From Prochlorococcus sp. AG-311-D23 (lineage in GTDB: Bacteria > Cyanobacteriota > Cyanobacteriia > PCC-6307 > Cyanobiaceae), in assembly GCA_003284445.1 (NCBI GenBank), contig QBVH01000004.1:17715-81714 (forward strand): a DNA stretch of 64,000 bases, in the 5' to 3' direction. A program made the translations under genes and the position numbers. Within the stretch, counting starts at the first letter, position 1. Every line of letters begins with the position of its first letter. Below the pieces are notes generated by a model. The model did no database searches and was not told the DNA's origin. It was given only the letters and a program-made list of their open reading frames with translations. This document shows positions 46,166 through 54,792 of the stretch, piece after piece.

Positions 46166-46190
46166 CGAACGTTAATAATGGTCGGTTTTC

Positions 46191-46850
46191 ATGATCCTAG
46201 CTAAGTCGCGGGATAAGCTAAGGTCTCTTAAGAATTATCTAGGTTTGGCATTGAGCGTTAGAGCAACAATTTCAGACAGCAAATCTGATTTCCATAAGGA
46301 ATTTCCTTATGTCATACCAGCGATTTATAGAAAGCTTGCAGATGAACTGCTAGTAGAACTCCACCTATTGAGTCATCAGAAAAACTTTAAGAAAGATTCA
46401 ATTTTTTCTACTGGCTTAAAAGAAGTATTTACCAAATTTACTAACGGATATAAACCCAACGAACACATATCGAAGCTATTCGATGCAATATGTAATTGTA
46501 ATGGTTTTGATCCAGCTGAGATCAATAACTCTTCAGAACAATTAGCTAGCAAGGCAAAATCTTTTACAAAAGAAGATTTGAATTCATTTCTATCAAAAAT
46601 GAATAACGATAAAAAAGACTATACCTACTACAGCCGTATAAATGCTATTGGTCTATATAAGTTAGTTAGCGAAATGCCATTATTTAAAGATGTAAAAGAG
46701 GAAGATATTAATAAAGAAATAATTGATATCTCTAAATCTCTAGGTTATGAATATTCAAGGGTTGAGAAAGATATAAGTATGTATAAGTCGAATATTGAGA
46801 AGATGAAACAAGCATTAGAAATTATCGCATTAAACCTAAAAACAAAATAA
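46191..46850 (+). CDS. thf1: Thf1/Psb29-like PSII biogenesis protein
   Basis: TISDSKSDF...[49 protein letters not shown]...[13 protein letters not shown]. Confidence 0.82.
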   Translation: MILAKSRDKLRSLKNYLGLALSVRATISDSKSDFHKEFPYVIPAIYRKLADELLVELHLLSHQKNFKKDSIFSTGLKEVFTKFTNGYKPNEHISKLFDAICNCNGFDPAEINNSSEQLASKAKSFTKEDLNSFLSKMNNDKKDYTYYSRINAIGLYKLVSEMPLFKDVKEEDINKEIIDISKSLGYEYSRVEKDISMYKSNIEKMKQALEIIALNLKTK

Positions 46851-46859
46851 AACAAATAA

Positions 46860-46985
46860 TTATTTCTTTCTTCTTTTGTCCTTCCAGTCAATATAACTAA
46901 TATAAATCACACCTATGGTGATAAATGACAGTAGTACAATAGAGATAAATGATAGAAAACTATAGAGATTGAAGTCTATAGGCAT
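46860..46985 (-). CDS. 41-aa predicted single-span membrane protein downstream of petN
   Basis: ATG 46985 to TAA 46860: MPIDFNLYSFLSFISIVLLSFITIGVIYISYIDWKDKRRKK; 8 nt after the petN stop; not in the ORF track. Confidence 0.6.
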   Translation of the reverse strand: MPIDFNLYSFLSFISIVLLSFITIGVIYISYIDWKDKRRKK

Positions 46986-47000
46986 AACTATGCCTATAGA
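46975..47000. repeat. Perfect 12-bp inverted repeat with 2-nt loop spanning petN stop and next ORF start
   Basis: TCTATAGGCATA (46975-46986) AC TATGCCTATAGA (46989-47000). Confidence 0.92.
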
Positions 47001-47095
47001 TCAATAGAACCATCACCGTTTCTACCCCAAACAACCATTGCTATAGAAAAAGTGAAAATCGCAGCTAATGAAGCCCAACCCAAAGTGAATATCAT
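46994..47095 (-). CDS. petN: Cytochrome b6-f complex subunit PetN
   Basis: 33 aa: [33 protein letters not shown]; matches the PetN pattern (LGWA..xxFTFSxxxVVWGRNG); not in the ORF track. Confidence 0.92.
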
Positions 47096-47191
47096 GACTA
47101 AGATTATTTTTTCTAATTATAACTTATCAGAAACGTTAGAGTACCAAGCCCCTAGAGAAATTTAAAGGAAATTAGACAAAAGACACCAAAA

Positions 47192-47494
47192 ATGGGAAGA
47201 CTTGTCCAAAACCACAGCACGAACATAGAAGGCCTAATTAAGTGGTTAAAAAAGATTGCAGCTAGTGAAGAGATAAAAACAGTTACACCTGCCTCGCTTT
47301 CAAAGACAAATGGCAGAGGTGAGAAACTTGATATAAAAGTTACTGTTAAAACTAAAGAAGGTTATAAGCTCCTAGCTAGGAAAGGTAAACTTGTACAAGA
47401 GGTTTTTCTAGTTACAAGGTTGACTGAAAGTGAAATCAAAGAAATAATTGAAAAAACTAATCCAAAGTCTTATCGGAAAAGGAAAGGGTATTAG
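47192..47494 (+). CDS. DUF2103-like protein
   Basis: MGRLVQNHSTNIEGLIKWL...TVTPASLSKTNGRGEKLDIKVTVKTKEGYKLLARKGKLVQEVFLVT. Confidence 0.75.
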   Translation: MGRLVQNHSTNIEGLIKWLKKIAASEEIKTVTPASLSKTNGRGEKLDIKVTVKTKEGYKLLARKGKLVQEVFLVTRLTESEIKEIIEKTNPKSYRKRKGY

Positions 47495-47615
47495 ATGAAT
47501 TTTGGCGATAGTACGAATTTTTATTTTGCTTAGATACACTTTCAGAGAGTTCTCTTATGATATCTTCTTTGATCATATTCATCGCCGAATCAATATCGTA
47601 TTGGTTATCTGCCAT
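47457..47615 (-). CDS. 52-aa hypothetical small protein (tentative)
   Basis: ATG 47615 to TAG 47457: MADNQYDIDSAMNMIKEDIIRELSESVSKQNKNSYYRQNSSNTLSFSDKTLD; convergent 3' overlap with the DUF2103 ORF. Confidence 0.4.
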   Translation of the reverse strand: MADNQYDIDSAMNMIKEDIIRELSESVSKQNKNSYYRQNSSNTLSFSDKTLD

Positions 47616-47836
47616 AGAAATAAAAATATTTCTCATAATATAATTCTCAAAATCAGATAAACTCTATTAATTAATAAAGAAATCAGATTTAAATAAAGTT
47701 AAATAAATAAGATTAAAAGAAAAATATATCTTTACTAAAAAACTATAAATAAAAAATATAAGAAAATATTTAAAATAATTTTTCTATATAAAATTGCTTA
47801 ACTAATATAAACAAAAGGAATTAGCAGATTAAAATG

Positions 47837-48124
47837 CTAAAGCTCATATTCATTTTTAAATTTATCTAAATTAGTTAAGTAAAGTTCATGGAGTTTAGTA
47901 GTATCATCATTAAAACCTACCTCTTTATACATTTGTTCAAGAGAGAGATAGGCACTCATTACAGGTAAAAATGCAGATTTATATTCTTCTTGTATGTCAT
48001 CCTCATTTATATCATGAATTATTGCTGTAATTAATTCAATTTGTTTCTTAGCTAATGAAATATTTTTCTCTAATTCAGGACTAAGTTTACGTCTTCTTTT
48101 TGCCATTGAATACATTTCATCCAC
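47837..48124 (-). CDS. Hypothetical protein, helical and charged
   Basis: 95-aa ORF (possible start at internal MAKRRRK, 48106); no recognised domain. Confidence 0.5.
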   Translation of the reverse strand: MDEMYSMAKRRRKLSPELEKNISLAKKQIELITAIIHDINEDDIQEEYKSAFLPVMSAYLSLEQMYKEVGFNDDTTKLHELYLTNLDKFKNEYEL

Positions 48125-48267
48125 AAAAATAATACACTATTTTTAATCGAAAAATCAATAATAATATTCAATGAATTAAAAAGAAAAGAATAATAAGAGT
48201 AAATACTCATAAAACAAGTAAATGACTATACCATTTTTATAAAAATGCTATATATTTCAATTGGTAC

Positions 48268-48284
48268 AATATCGATGCGATATT
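48268..48284. promoter_or_regulatory. Operator-like 17-bp inverted repeat upstream of the 48331 ORF
   Basis: AATATCG-ATG-CGATATT, 46 nt before the start codon. Confidence 0.35.
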
Positions 48285-48330
48285 AGCCAAAAATTATTTT
48301 ATCAAAGGGCTATTTAATCTAACTATCAAT

Positions 48331-48675
48331 ATGAAAAGCAAATCAGATAAAAACCAATCAAAGCTTCCATGGTGGGTTGAACTCTTGTTTGTTCAAGTCG
48401 GATTACCTGATTCATGGCTCTCTAAATATCTCAAGAAGAAAAAAGAGGCAGCAAATTTCATTGATGAAAATAAAAAATACATAGTTTACTCCGCGATATT
48501 AATTGCAGGGATACTATACATATATCCAATAGTAAGGTATACATCATCAAGTTCATCATGCATAGATAAAACTACAAAGTATCTAAAATCAAATAATATA
48601 AATAAGTCTCAAAATAAAATGGACATAAATTCTCTAGCAGTTGGATATTGCCATGGTGGTTCCTTACCAGAATAG
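48331..48675 (+). CDS. Hypothetical single-span membrane protein
   Basis: 114 aa; WWVELLFVQVGLPDSWLSKYL and TM YIVYSAILIAGILYIYPIV; no recognised domain. Confidence 0.65.
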   Translation: MKSKSDKNQSKLPWWVELLFVQVGLPDSWLSKYLKKKKEAANFIDENKKYIVYSAILIAGILYIYPIVRYTSSSSSCIDKTTKYLKSNNINKSQNKMDINSLAVGYCHGGSLPE

Positions 48676-48689
48676 TCACATCCTATTCT

Positions 48690-48827
48690 TTAGTTTTTCC
48701 CATCAATATCATATGTTGGTGTTTTTTCAGGAGACTTTCCCTCAAGTAAAGGAATCAATTTAGAAATAAGCCTTCCCATAACAGGAACCCAAAATCTTGT
48801 ATAAGCGTTTTTAAGTATTTTATTCAT
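48690..48827 (-). CDS. 45-aa hypothetical small protein
   Basis: ATG 48827 to TAA 48690: MNKILKNAYTRFWVPVMGRLISKLIPLLEGKSPEKTPTYDIDGKN; just downstream of the GT39-like gene; not in the ORF track. Confidence 0.45.
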   Translation of the reverse strand: MNKILKNAYTRFWVPVMGRLISKLIPLLEGKSPEKTPTYDIDGKN

Positions 48828-48860
48828 TTTTTCTATTGTATCAAAAGAATTGATAGTACA

Positions 48861-50510
48861 TTATTCACCAATATTCATTAATAATAAGTGATTGTCAAAT
48901 TTTTTAACAGGAATAAAGACTTCTTTTAAATCAAATTTCTCCAATAAATTTCTATCAGAAGTAATTACATACTTATATTTACTAATTCCATCAAAAACAA
49001 CTAAATTCCTTGAGGAGGGCAAATAATATGATAATAAAGTCTGAATTTTACTGTCAACACTAAACAGGTAAATGGTATTAGAGTTTATAATTGATGATAT
49101 AGTTGGATCTTTCAAAAATAGTTTTGTTTTATAGTTGGGATTACCTAGTACACCAAAATTAAAAAATAATGATAAAGAGATATACTGAGGTATAATTATA
49201 TTATAAAAGAAATTCGTTAAATTAAAGCTTAGAGATTTAATTTTAAATAGAAATCGAAGTGAAGTAAGATAAGATAACACTATAAAAGAGATAAGAATAT
49301 ATACTATTAAAGGATTTCCATATGAATAAAGAATTACCAAGTCTTTATAATTAATAATAGAAAACAAAAGAATACACGATATTAATAAAAGTATTATTAA
49401 CGATAAAATTCTTACAGTAGACCTTGAAAAGGAGTATCTAAATGAATAAGATGTTATGAAATTAGCAAAGATTAAAGATAAAGAAGGCAAAAGGAAAATA
49501 TAATAATGTGGATATGAAGTAGACATGCATAACAATAAGATTAAGGATAAAAGTGGATAACAATAAATCAATAGTGGATAATTTAATTTTATGTTAGATC
49601 TAGTAAAAAAAACAAGAATAAATAATAATATTCCGATCGGAAATGTTAAATACAAAAAGTTCAAAGGGACAAGTATTAAATTATTAAGATCAAATTGACC
49701 AACAGCCTGTTTCTTTGCGAAATCAAAAAGAGTGGTAATTCCAGTAATGCCATACTTTTGAAATGAAAAATAAAGATTAAGACACGTGGGGATAGACCCA
49801 AAGAATATTCCGAGACAAAAGAACAGTTTAAAAGTATATTCCTTTTTAAATAATTGATAAAAAATAAAAGGTACTAGTCCTATAAGAGGAACAAAGGCCA
49901 TATAACTTCTAATAAAAAAAGATATAGAAATAAAAAGGCCAGAACAAAATAAATAAAAATATTGACTTCTATTTTCTAAAGAATCTAGTGATTTAAGGAA
50001 AAACAATATAACTAATAAAATACACAATACAAATGGCAAATCTGGACTCGCATATCTTGAATATTGAATCCATAATGGCATTGATGAAAGTGAGAACAAA
50101 GAAATCAATGCAGACTTTCTATTTGTGATTTTTAATGCTATTGAGTACGAGGTTATCAAACAAAGGAAAGAAGAAAGAATACTTGGAAGCCTTAGAGCTA
50201 GTTCACTATTTCCAAACAACCTTATAGATAATGCTATAAGCCAATAACTTCCTAATGTCTTATGGTGAGGAGATATGAATGGGGGGGAGAACCAATTAGC
50301 AGAGGACTCAATTAATCTTGCTCTTCTTGCGTAAAGTCCCTCATCATGAGCGACAAGACTTTGAGTAGAAAAATCTATAAGAAAATAAAGTGATATAAAA
50401 AAAAGAACAATAATGAAAGGTAAGATAATTATTCTATTCTTTAAGAAAAAGTTTATAACTACTACTTTAATCTTCTTTAAGTAAATAATATTAGATAGAG
50501 GAGTTTGCAT
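48861..50510 (-). CDS. GT39/ArnT-like polyprenyl-phosphate-sugar glycosyltransferase
   Basis: 549 aa, many TM segments; HDEGLYARRARL loop, HHKTLGSYWLIALSIRLFGNSELALRLPSILSS. Confidence 0.83.
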   Translation of the reverse strand: MQTPLSNIIYLKKIKVVVINFFLKNRIIILPFIIVLFFISLYFLIDFSTQSLVAHDEGLYARRARLIESSANWFSPPFISPHHKTLGSYWLIALSIRLFGNSELALRLPSILSSFLCLITSYSIALKITNRKSALISLFSLSSMPLWIQYSRYASPDLPFVLCILLVILFFLKSLDSLENRSQYFYLFCSGLFISISFFIRSYMAFVPLIGLVPFIFYQLFKKEYTFKLFFCLGIFFGSIPTCLNLYFSFQKYGITGITTLFDFAKKQAVGQFDLNNLILVPLNFLYLTFPIGILLFILVFFTRSNIKLNYPLLIYCYPLLSLILLLCMSTSYPHYYIFLLPSLSLIFANFITSYSFRYSFSRSTVRILSLIILLLISCILLFSIINYKDLVILYSYGNPLIVYILISFIVLSYLTSLRFLFKIKSLSFNLTNFFYNIIIPQYISLSLFFNFGVLGNPNYKTKLFLKDPTISSIINSNTIYLFSVDSKIQTLLSYYLPSSRNLVVFDGISKYKYVITSDRNLLEKFDLKEVFIPVKKFDNHLLLMNIGE

Positions 50511-50657
50511 AGCCGAATATGATTAGAAGCTCAATCGTTCATTTTTAATGAACTGCACTTAAATTAAATTATATACTTAGTAATTTGATTTGGGAATCTA
50601 AAAAGTATGAATTAATAACATCATGTATAATGATAGATATTATTAGACTTAGAAAAG

Positions 50658-50855
50658 ATGGCAACTGCTAAGGAAAAGAAGCAAGAAGTCAAAGCATCTC
50701 TCAAGATCTTACGAGCTGAGCTGAGAAAAATGCATTTAGGAGTAACAGAAGAGTTAGCCCTCCCAGAGCCAACAGAAGTCAAAAAATTAATGACTCAAAT
50801 GGAGGAGCTATTAGTGGTAATTGAGCCAAAATCATCAAGAAAAGCCAAAAAATAA
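50658..50855 (+). CDS. Hypothetical lysine-rich small protein
   Basis: 65 aa, MATAKEKKQEVKASLKILRAELRKMHLG...SSRKAKK; TATAAT-like element upstream near 50630. Confidence 0.6.
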   Translation: MATAKEKKQEVKASLKILRAELRKMHLGVTEELALPEPTEVKKLMTQMEELLVVIEPKSSRKAKK

Positions 50856-50922
50856 ATCAACTCATTTCACTGTTTAAAATGGTTAGGGATAATAAAAGTA
50901 TACTAAATATAGAATCATATAA

Positions 50923-51156
50923 TTAGTTTATATCGTAAGACTTATTTACTATTTTTAAAAGAGAGGGGCTAGTAATTAGTATCGTAATAGCCAACGGATG
51001 TTCAGAAATAGTATAAAAAAGAGTCGAAAAAGTAAAAAAATCAACTAGAATTCTAATGTCAATTCTTAAATCATATATTGAAAGTAAAATTAAAAGAATT
51101 TGTAGCCAATTGTATCTTATATAAATAAATAATCGACCAATTGAAGTCATGCCCAT
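50923..51156 (-). CDS. Hypothetical membrane protein downstream of secF
   Basis: 77 aa, hydrophobic, co-oriented with and 6 nt after secF. Confidence 0.55.
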   Translation of the reverse strand: MGMTSIGRLFIYIRYNWLQILLILLSIYDLRIDIRILVDFFTFSTLFYTISEHPLAITILITSPSLLKIVNKSYDIN

Positions 51157-51162
51157 ATTAAA

Positions 51163-52128
51163 TCAATCAAGCTTTTTTGAACTTGTTATTGATAACAATG
51201 AAGGAGCTAAAGCTATACTCGACCAAGATCCAGTTATAACTCCAATTAACAAAGCAAATGCAAACCAATACAATGTTGATCCTCCCCAAATCAATATACA
51301 TATTAATGGCAGTAGTGTTGTAAGACTTGTATATAAGGTCCTTGTTAATGTTGCGCCAACGGCTTTATCAATCTGATATTTAAAACTTAATTGATTATCT
51401 ATTGAACTTTTTTCTCTGATCCTATCAAAAACAACAACAGTATTATTTACAGAGTAGCCAGCAATAGTTAAAAGAGAAACAGCAAATAAGGAGTCTACCT
51501 CTACATTAAAGAAATATCCCAGCCAAGCAAATACACCACAAACAATAAGTATGTCATGTAAAAGAGCAAATAAAGCTAAGAATGAGTACCTTCGATCATA
51601 TCTAAAATTAATATATAAAGCTATTCCAAGAAAAGCAAAGAATAAAGAAATTAAACTGCTTTTAAGTAATTGCTTTCCAAGACTTGGACCAATAATCTCA
51701 ACTGAAGTATTTTCGTTGTTAAATGGACCGAAAGATTTATTAACCTCGGCCACTACAGACTCGGATTGATCTGCAGATAAAAATGGAAGCCTAATGGATA
51801 TTAATTGTGAATTATCAAGTAATTGAATTTGTGATCTAGATAAGTTGGGAGATGTATTTGAACTAAAACTTTTATCCTGTTTTTTTAAAGCGATTATATT
51901 ATTAGAAATTTCACTTGTATTTAAGCTAATACAATCATCAGTACAACTCCTCTCTAAGGTTATTTGAGTCCCTCCGGTATAGTCTAAGCCAAGGTTTAAA
52001 GGGGCCTTAATAGAAGTAGTTTTAAGGCAAATTAGCATTCCAATTATTGAAATCAAACATAAAGAGAATGAAACAAGCCAAACATATTTTCTATTTTTAT
52101 AGATTTGAACATTAAAATTAGTTTTCAT
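51163..52128 (-). CDS. secF: Protein translocase subunit SecF
   Basis: LGLDYTGGTQITLE; TIAGYSVNNTVVVFDRIRE. Confidence 0.94.
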   Translation of the reverse strand: MKTNFNVQIYKNRKYVWLVSFSLCLISIIGMLICLKTTSIKAPLNLGLDYTGGTQITLERSCTDDCISLNTSEISNNIIALKKQDKSFSSNTSPNLSRSQIQLLDNSQLISIRLPFLSADQSESVVAEVNKSFGPFNNENTSVEIIGPSLGKQLLKSSLISLFFAFLGIALYINFRYDRRYSFLALFALLHDILIVCGVFAWLGYFFNVEVDSLFAVSLLTIAGYSVNNTVVVFDRIREKSSIDNQLSFKYQIDKAVGATLTRTLYTSLTTLLPLICILIWGGSTLYWFAFALLIGVITGSWSSIALAPSLLSITSSKKLD

Positions 52129-52151
52129 AATTTAATTTTTTTAAATAGTTG

Positions 52152-53642
52152 TTATTGAACGTTGATAGATGGTGATGAAATCTGATTAACATTAATAAAG
52201 TTAGAAGTTTTCCGAAGTCCTTGGTAACTCATTAGGAACTTCAATATTGCTTTCGTACATGTTAAGGCAGTAAATAAGCTCAACACAACCCCAATACCTA
52301 AGGTGGCTGCGAAACCTTTTACAAATCCAGTTCCCAAATAAAATAAAGTTATACAGCTTATCAAGGTAGTTAAATGCCCATCAATTATTGATGAAAAAGC
52401 GTTTTTAAAACTTGCATCTATTGAACGAATCAAAGTATTTCCGTTGATTAGTTCTTCCTTTAATCTTTCAAAAATAAGAACATTAGCGTCAACCGCCATT
52501 CCTATGCTCAATATAAATCCTGCAATACCTGGAAGAGTAAGAGTGACAGGGAGTAGTGCATAAATAGACAGAGTGAATAGCGAATAACAAGATAATGCCA
52601 AGACAGCAACAAAACCAGCTAATTTATAAATAAAGATCATGAAAATTCCTACAAAAATCAAGCCTGTAAGAGCAGCAAAAAGACTTAGACGAATATTTTG
52701 TGTCCCAAGAGAAGGTCCTATTGTTCTTATTTGAATAATCTCAATAGGTAAAGGTAAAGCCCCTCCCCTTAATTGAACTTCTAAATCCCTAGCATCATCA
52801 GCAGTAAAATTACCGCTTATTGTTGCGGACCCTCCAGTAATACCTGCAGTTTCAAATTGCTTACCAACACTTGCTTCACTATATGAGATCCCATCAATAA
52901 CAATTCCAAGCAATCGAGAAGTGCCAGCGATGGATTTTGTAAGATCTGCAAATAATTCTCCGCCCTCATTATTAAAACTCAAAGTGACTTCCCAATTATT
53001 AGTATTTTGATCTTGCCGTCTGCCTGCATTTGTCAAATACTTTCCAGTTAAAGATGTTGGTTCAAAAAGACCTGCGATTTCAGTACTTATTTTATTCCTT
53101 AAAATATTAAATTCAACTATATCTAATATCTGGTCGGATTGAATCTTATATTTTTCGAATAACTTATTAATATCATTGTTAATATTGATCTCCTTTAATA
53201 ACTGAGCTGAATTATTATTCTCTTCTAATAAGTTAATTATAGATTCAACACTATTTCGTTGAGTTTGTAAATCTCTTAATTGAGCCGCTGTACCATTTTT
53301 CTGAATCCTAAATTCTAATAGAGCAGTTTCTCCTAATATTTTCGCTGCCCCTGAAGGATCTTGTTCCCCAGGAAGTTCTAATAACAATTGATTTGTTCCT
53401 ACAGTTTGAAGTTGCGAATCGGAAACTCCTAATCCGTTTACCCTTTTATCAAGAACAGCTTTAACACCTTCGATTTCGTTAGGAGTAATTTTTGTAATTT
53501 CCTCAGTAGGTTGAACCTCTAAAGTTAGTTGACTACCTCCTCGTAGATCCAATCCTAATTGGAAAGGTATATTAGTGCATATAAAAATACTTAATACTGC
53601 AAAAATAATAACGAAAAGAAACCAGTAATTCTTTTTGCCCAT
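52152..53642 (-). CDS. secD: Protein translocase subunit SecD
   Basis: LGLDLRGGSQLTLEV; LSIGMAVDANVLIFERLKEE. Confidence 0.95.
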   Translation of the reverse strand: MGKKNYWFLFVIIFAVLSIFICTNIPFQLGLDLRGGSQLTLEVQPTEEITKITPNEIEGVKAVLDKRVNGLGVSDSQLQTVGTNQLLLELPGEQDPSGAAKILGETALLEFRIQKNGTAAQLRDLQTQRNSVESIINLLEENNNSAQLLKEININNDINKLFEKYKIQSDQILDIVEFNILRNKISTEIAGLFEPTSLTGKYLTNAGRRQDQNTNNWEVTLSFNNEGGELFADLTKSIAGTSRLLGIVIDGISYSEASVGKQFETAGITGGSATISGNFTADDARDLEVQLRGGALPLPIEIIQIRTIGPSLGTQNIRLSLFAALTGLIFVGIFMIFIYKLAGFVAVLALSCYSLFTLSIYALLPVTLTLPGIAGFILSIGMAVDANVLIFERLKEELINGNTLIRSIDASFKNAFSSIIDGHLTTLISCITLFYLGTGFVKGFAATLGIGVVLSLFTALTCTKAILKFLMSYQGLRKTSNFINVNQISSPSINVQ

Positions 53643-53644
53643 TA

Positions 53645-54634
53645 TTAATCTAATCCACCATTATTAACAATTTGTTCAGCAGCATCTACTATTTGATGAG
53701 GTTGAATAATGGTTAAATTTTCTAAGTTTCCATTATAAGGAGTCGGAATATCCTGACTGCTTAATCGTACAGGGGGAGAATCTAAATCATCGAAGCAGTT
53801 CTCAGTAATCAAAGACATCAATTCAGCTGCAATACCACCTGTTTTCATACATTCCTCCACTATAATTACTTTATGAGTTTTTTTGATTGATTTAGAGATT
53901 GTATTCATATCAAAAGGCTTAAGACTGATTAAATCAATTAATTCAACATCAATTCCTTTACCATCAAGAAGCTCGACTGCTTTTAAACAGTGGTGACGCA
54001 TTCTTGAATAAGTCAAAATAGTAATATCGCTTCCCTGCTTTACAAGATCGGCTTGATCAAGGGCACATACATAATCACCCTCAGGCAGCTCTTCTGTGAG
54101 GTTATATAAAAGGACATGTTCAAAGAAAAGAACAGGATTATTGTCCCTAATAGCAGCTTTCATTAGACCTTTGGCATTTGTAGGAGTACTACAAGCCACA
54201 ATTTTGATACCAGGAACAGCATGAAAATAGGCTTCAAGTCTTTGACTATGTTCAGCGCCTAATTGCCTTCCAACACCACCAGGGCCTCTAACAACTGTTG
54301 GAATAGTAAAGTTCCCCCCGCTCGTATATCTAAGCATTCCCATATTGTTTGATATTTGATTAAACGCGAGTAACAAAAAACCCATATTCATCCCTTCTAC
54401 AATTGGTCTTAAACCAGTCATGGCTGCACCAACGGCCATACCAGTAAAACTATTTTCAGCAATAGGTGTATCTAAGACTCTGAACTCTCCATATTTTTCA
54501 TATAAATCTTTCGTAACTTTATAAGAGCCGCCATATTGCCCAACATCCTCACCCATCACGCACACTAAGGGATCTCTACCCATTTCTTCATCAATTGCTT
54601 CTCGAAGAGCATTAAATAAAAGAGTCCCTTTCAC
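53645..54634 (-). CDS. pdhB: Pyruvate dehydrogenase E1 component beta subunit
   Basis: [39 protein letters not shown] start at 54634, with an in-frame stop 24 nt upstream. Confidence 0.93.
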   Translation of the reverse strand: MKGTLLFNALREAIDEEMGRDPLVCVMGEDVGQYGGSYKVTKDLYEKYGEFRVLDTPIAENSFTGMAVGAAMTGLRPIVEGMNMGFLLLAFNQISNNMGMLRYTSGGNFTIPTVVRGPGGVGRQLGAEHSQRLEAYFHAVPGIKIVACSTPTNAKGLMKAAIRDNNPVLFFEHVLLYNLTEELPEGDYVCALDQADLVKQGSDITILTYSRMRHHCLKAVELLDGKGIDVELIDLISLKPFDMNTISKSIKKTHKVIIVEECMKTGGIAAELMSLITENCFDDLDSPPVRLSSQDIPTPYNGNLENLTIIQPHQIVDAAEQIVNNGGLD

Positions 54635-54696
54635 AGCATTAACAGATCGTCCGGATTACCGGTTTGTTATTCCAAACTATCTCAAACAGTGCCTAA

Positions 54697-54792
54697 TTAC
54701 CCACCCGCAGCAAAAGTCGATAACAGCAAGACGGAAAGCAACATCCCCGGAGATAGTAATAAAACCAAAAGTCCCAAATCATGGAGAGTCAT
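54697..54792 (-). CDS. 31-aa hydrophobic small membrane protein (candidate)
   Basis: ATG 54792 to TAA 54697: MTLHDLGLLVLLLSPGMLLSVLLLSTFAAGG; between DUF3082 and pdhB in the same orientation; not in the ORF track. Confidence 0.55.
   Translation of the reverse strand: MTLHDLGLLVLLLSPGMLLSVLLLSTFAAGG

Noticed and set aside
47821-47840. TTAGCA...TGCTAA as terminator of the 47837 ORF
   Set aside because: Short AT-rich stem overlapping the stop codon without a T-tract; weak.
47457-48827. Toxin-antitoxin system among the small ORFs
   Set aside because: Orientations and sequences do not form a recognisable TA pair; no PIN, RelE, HigB or RHH-type motifs.
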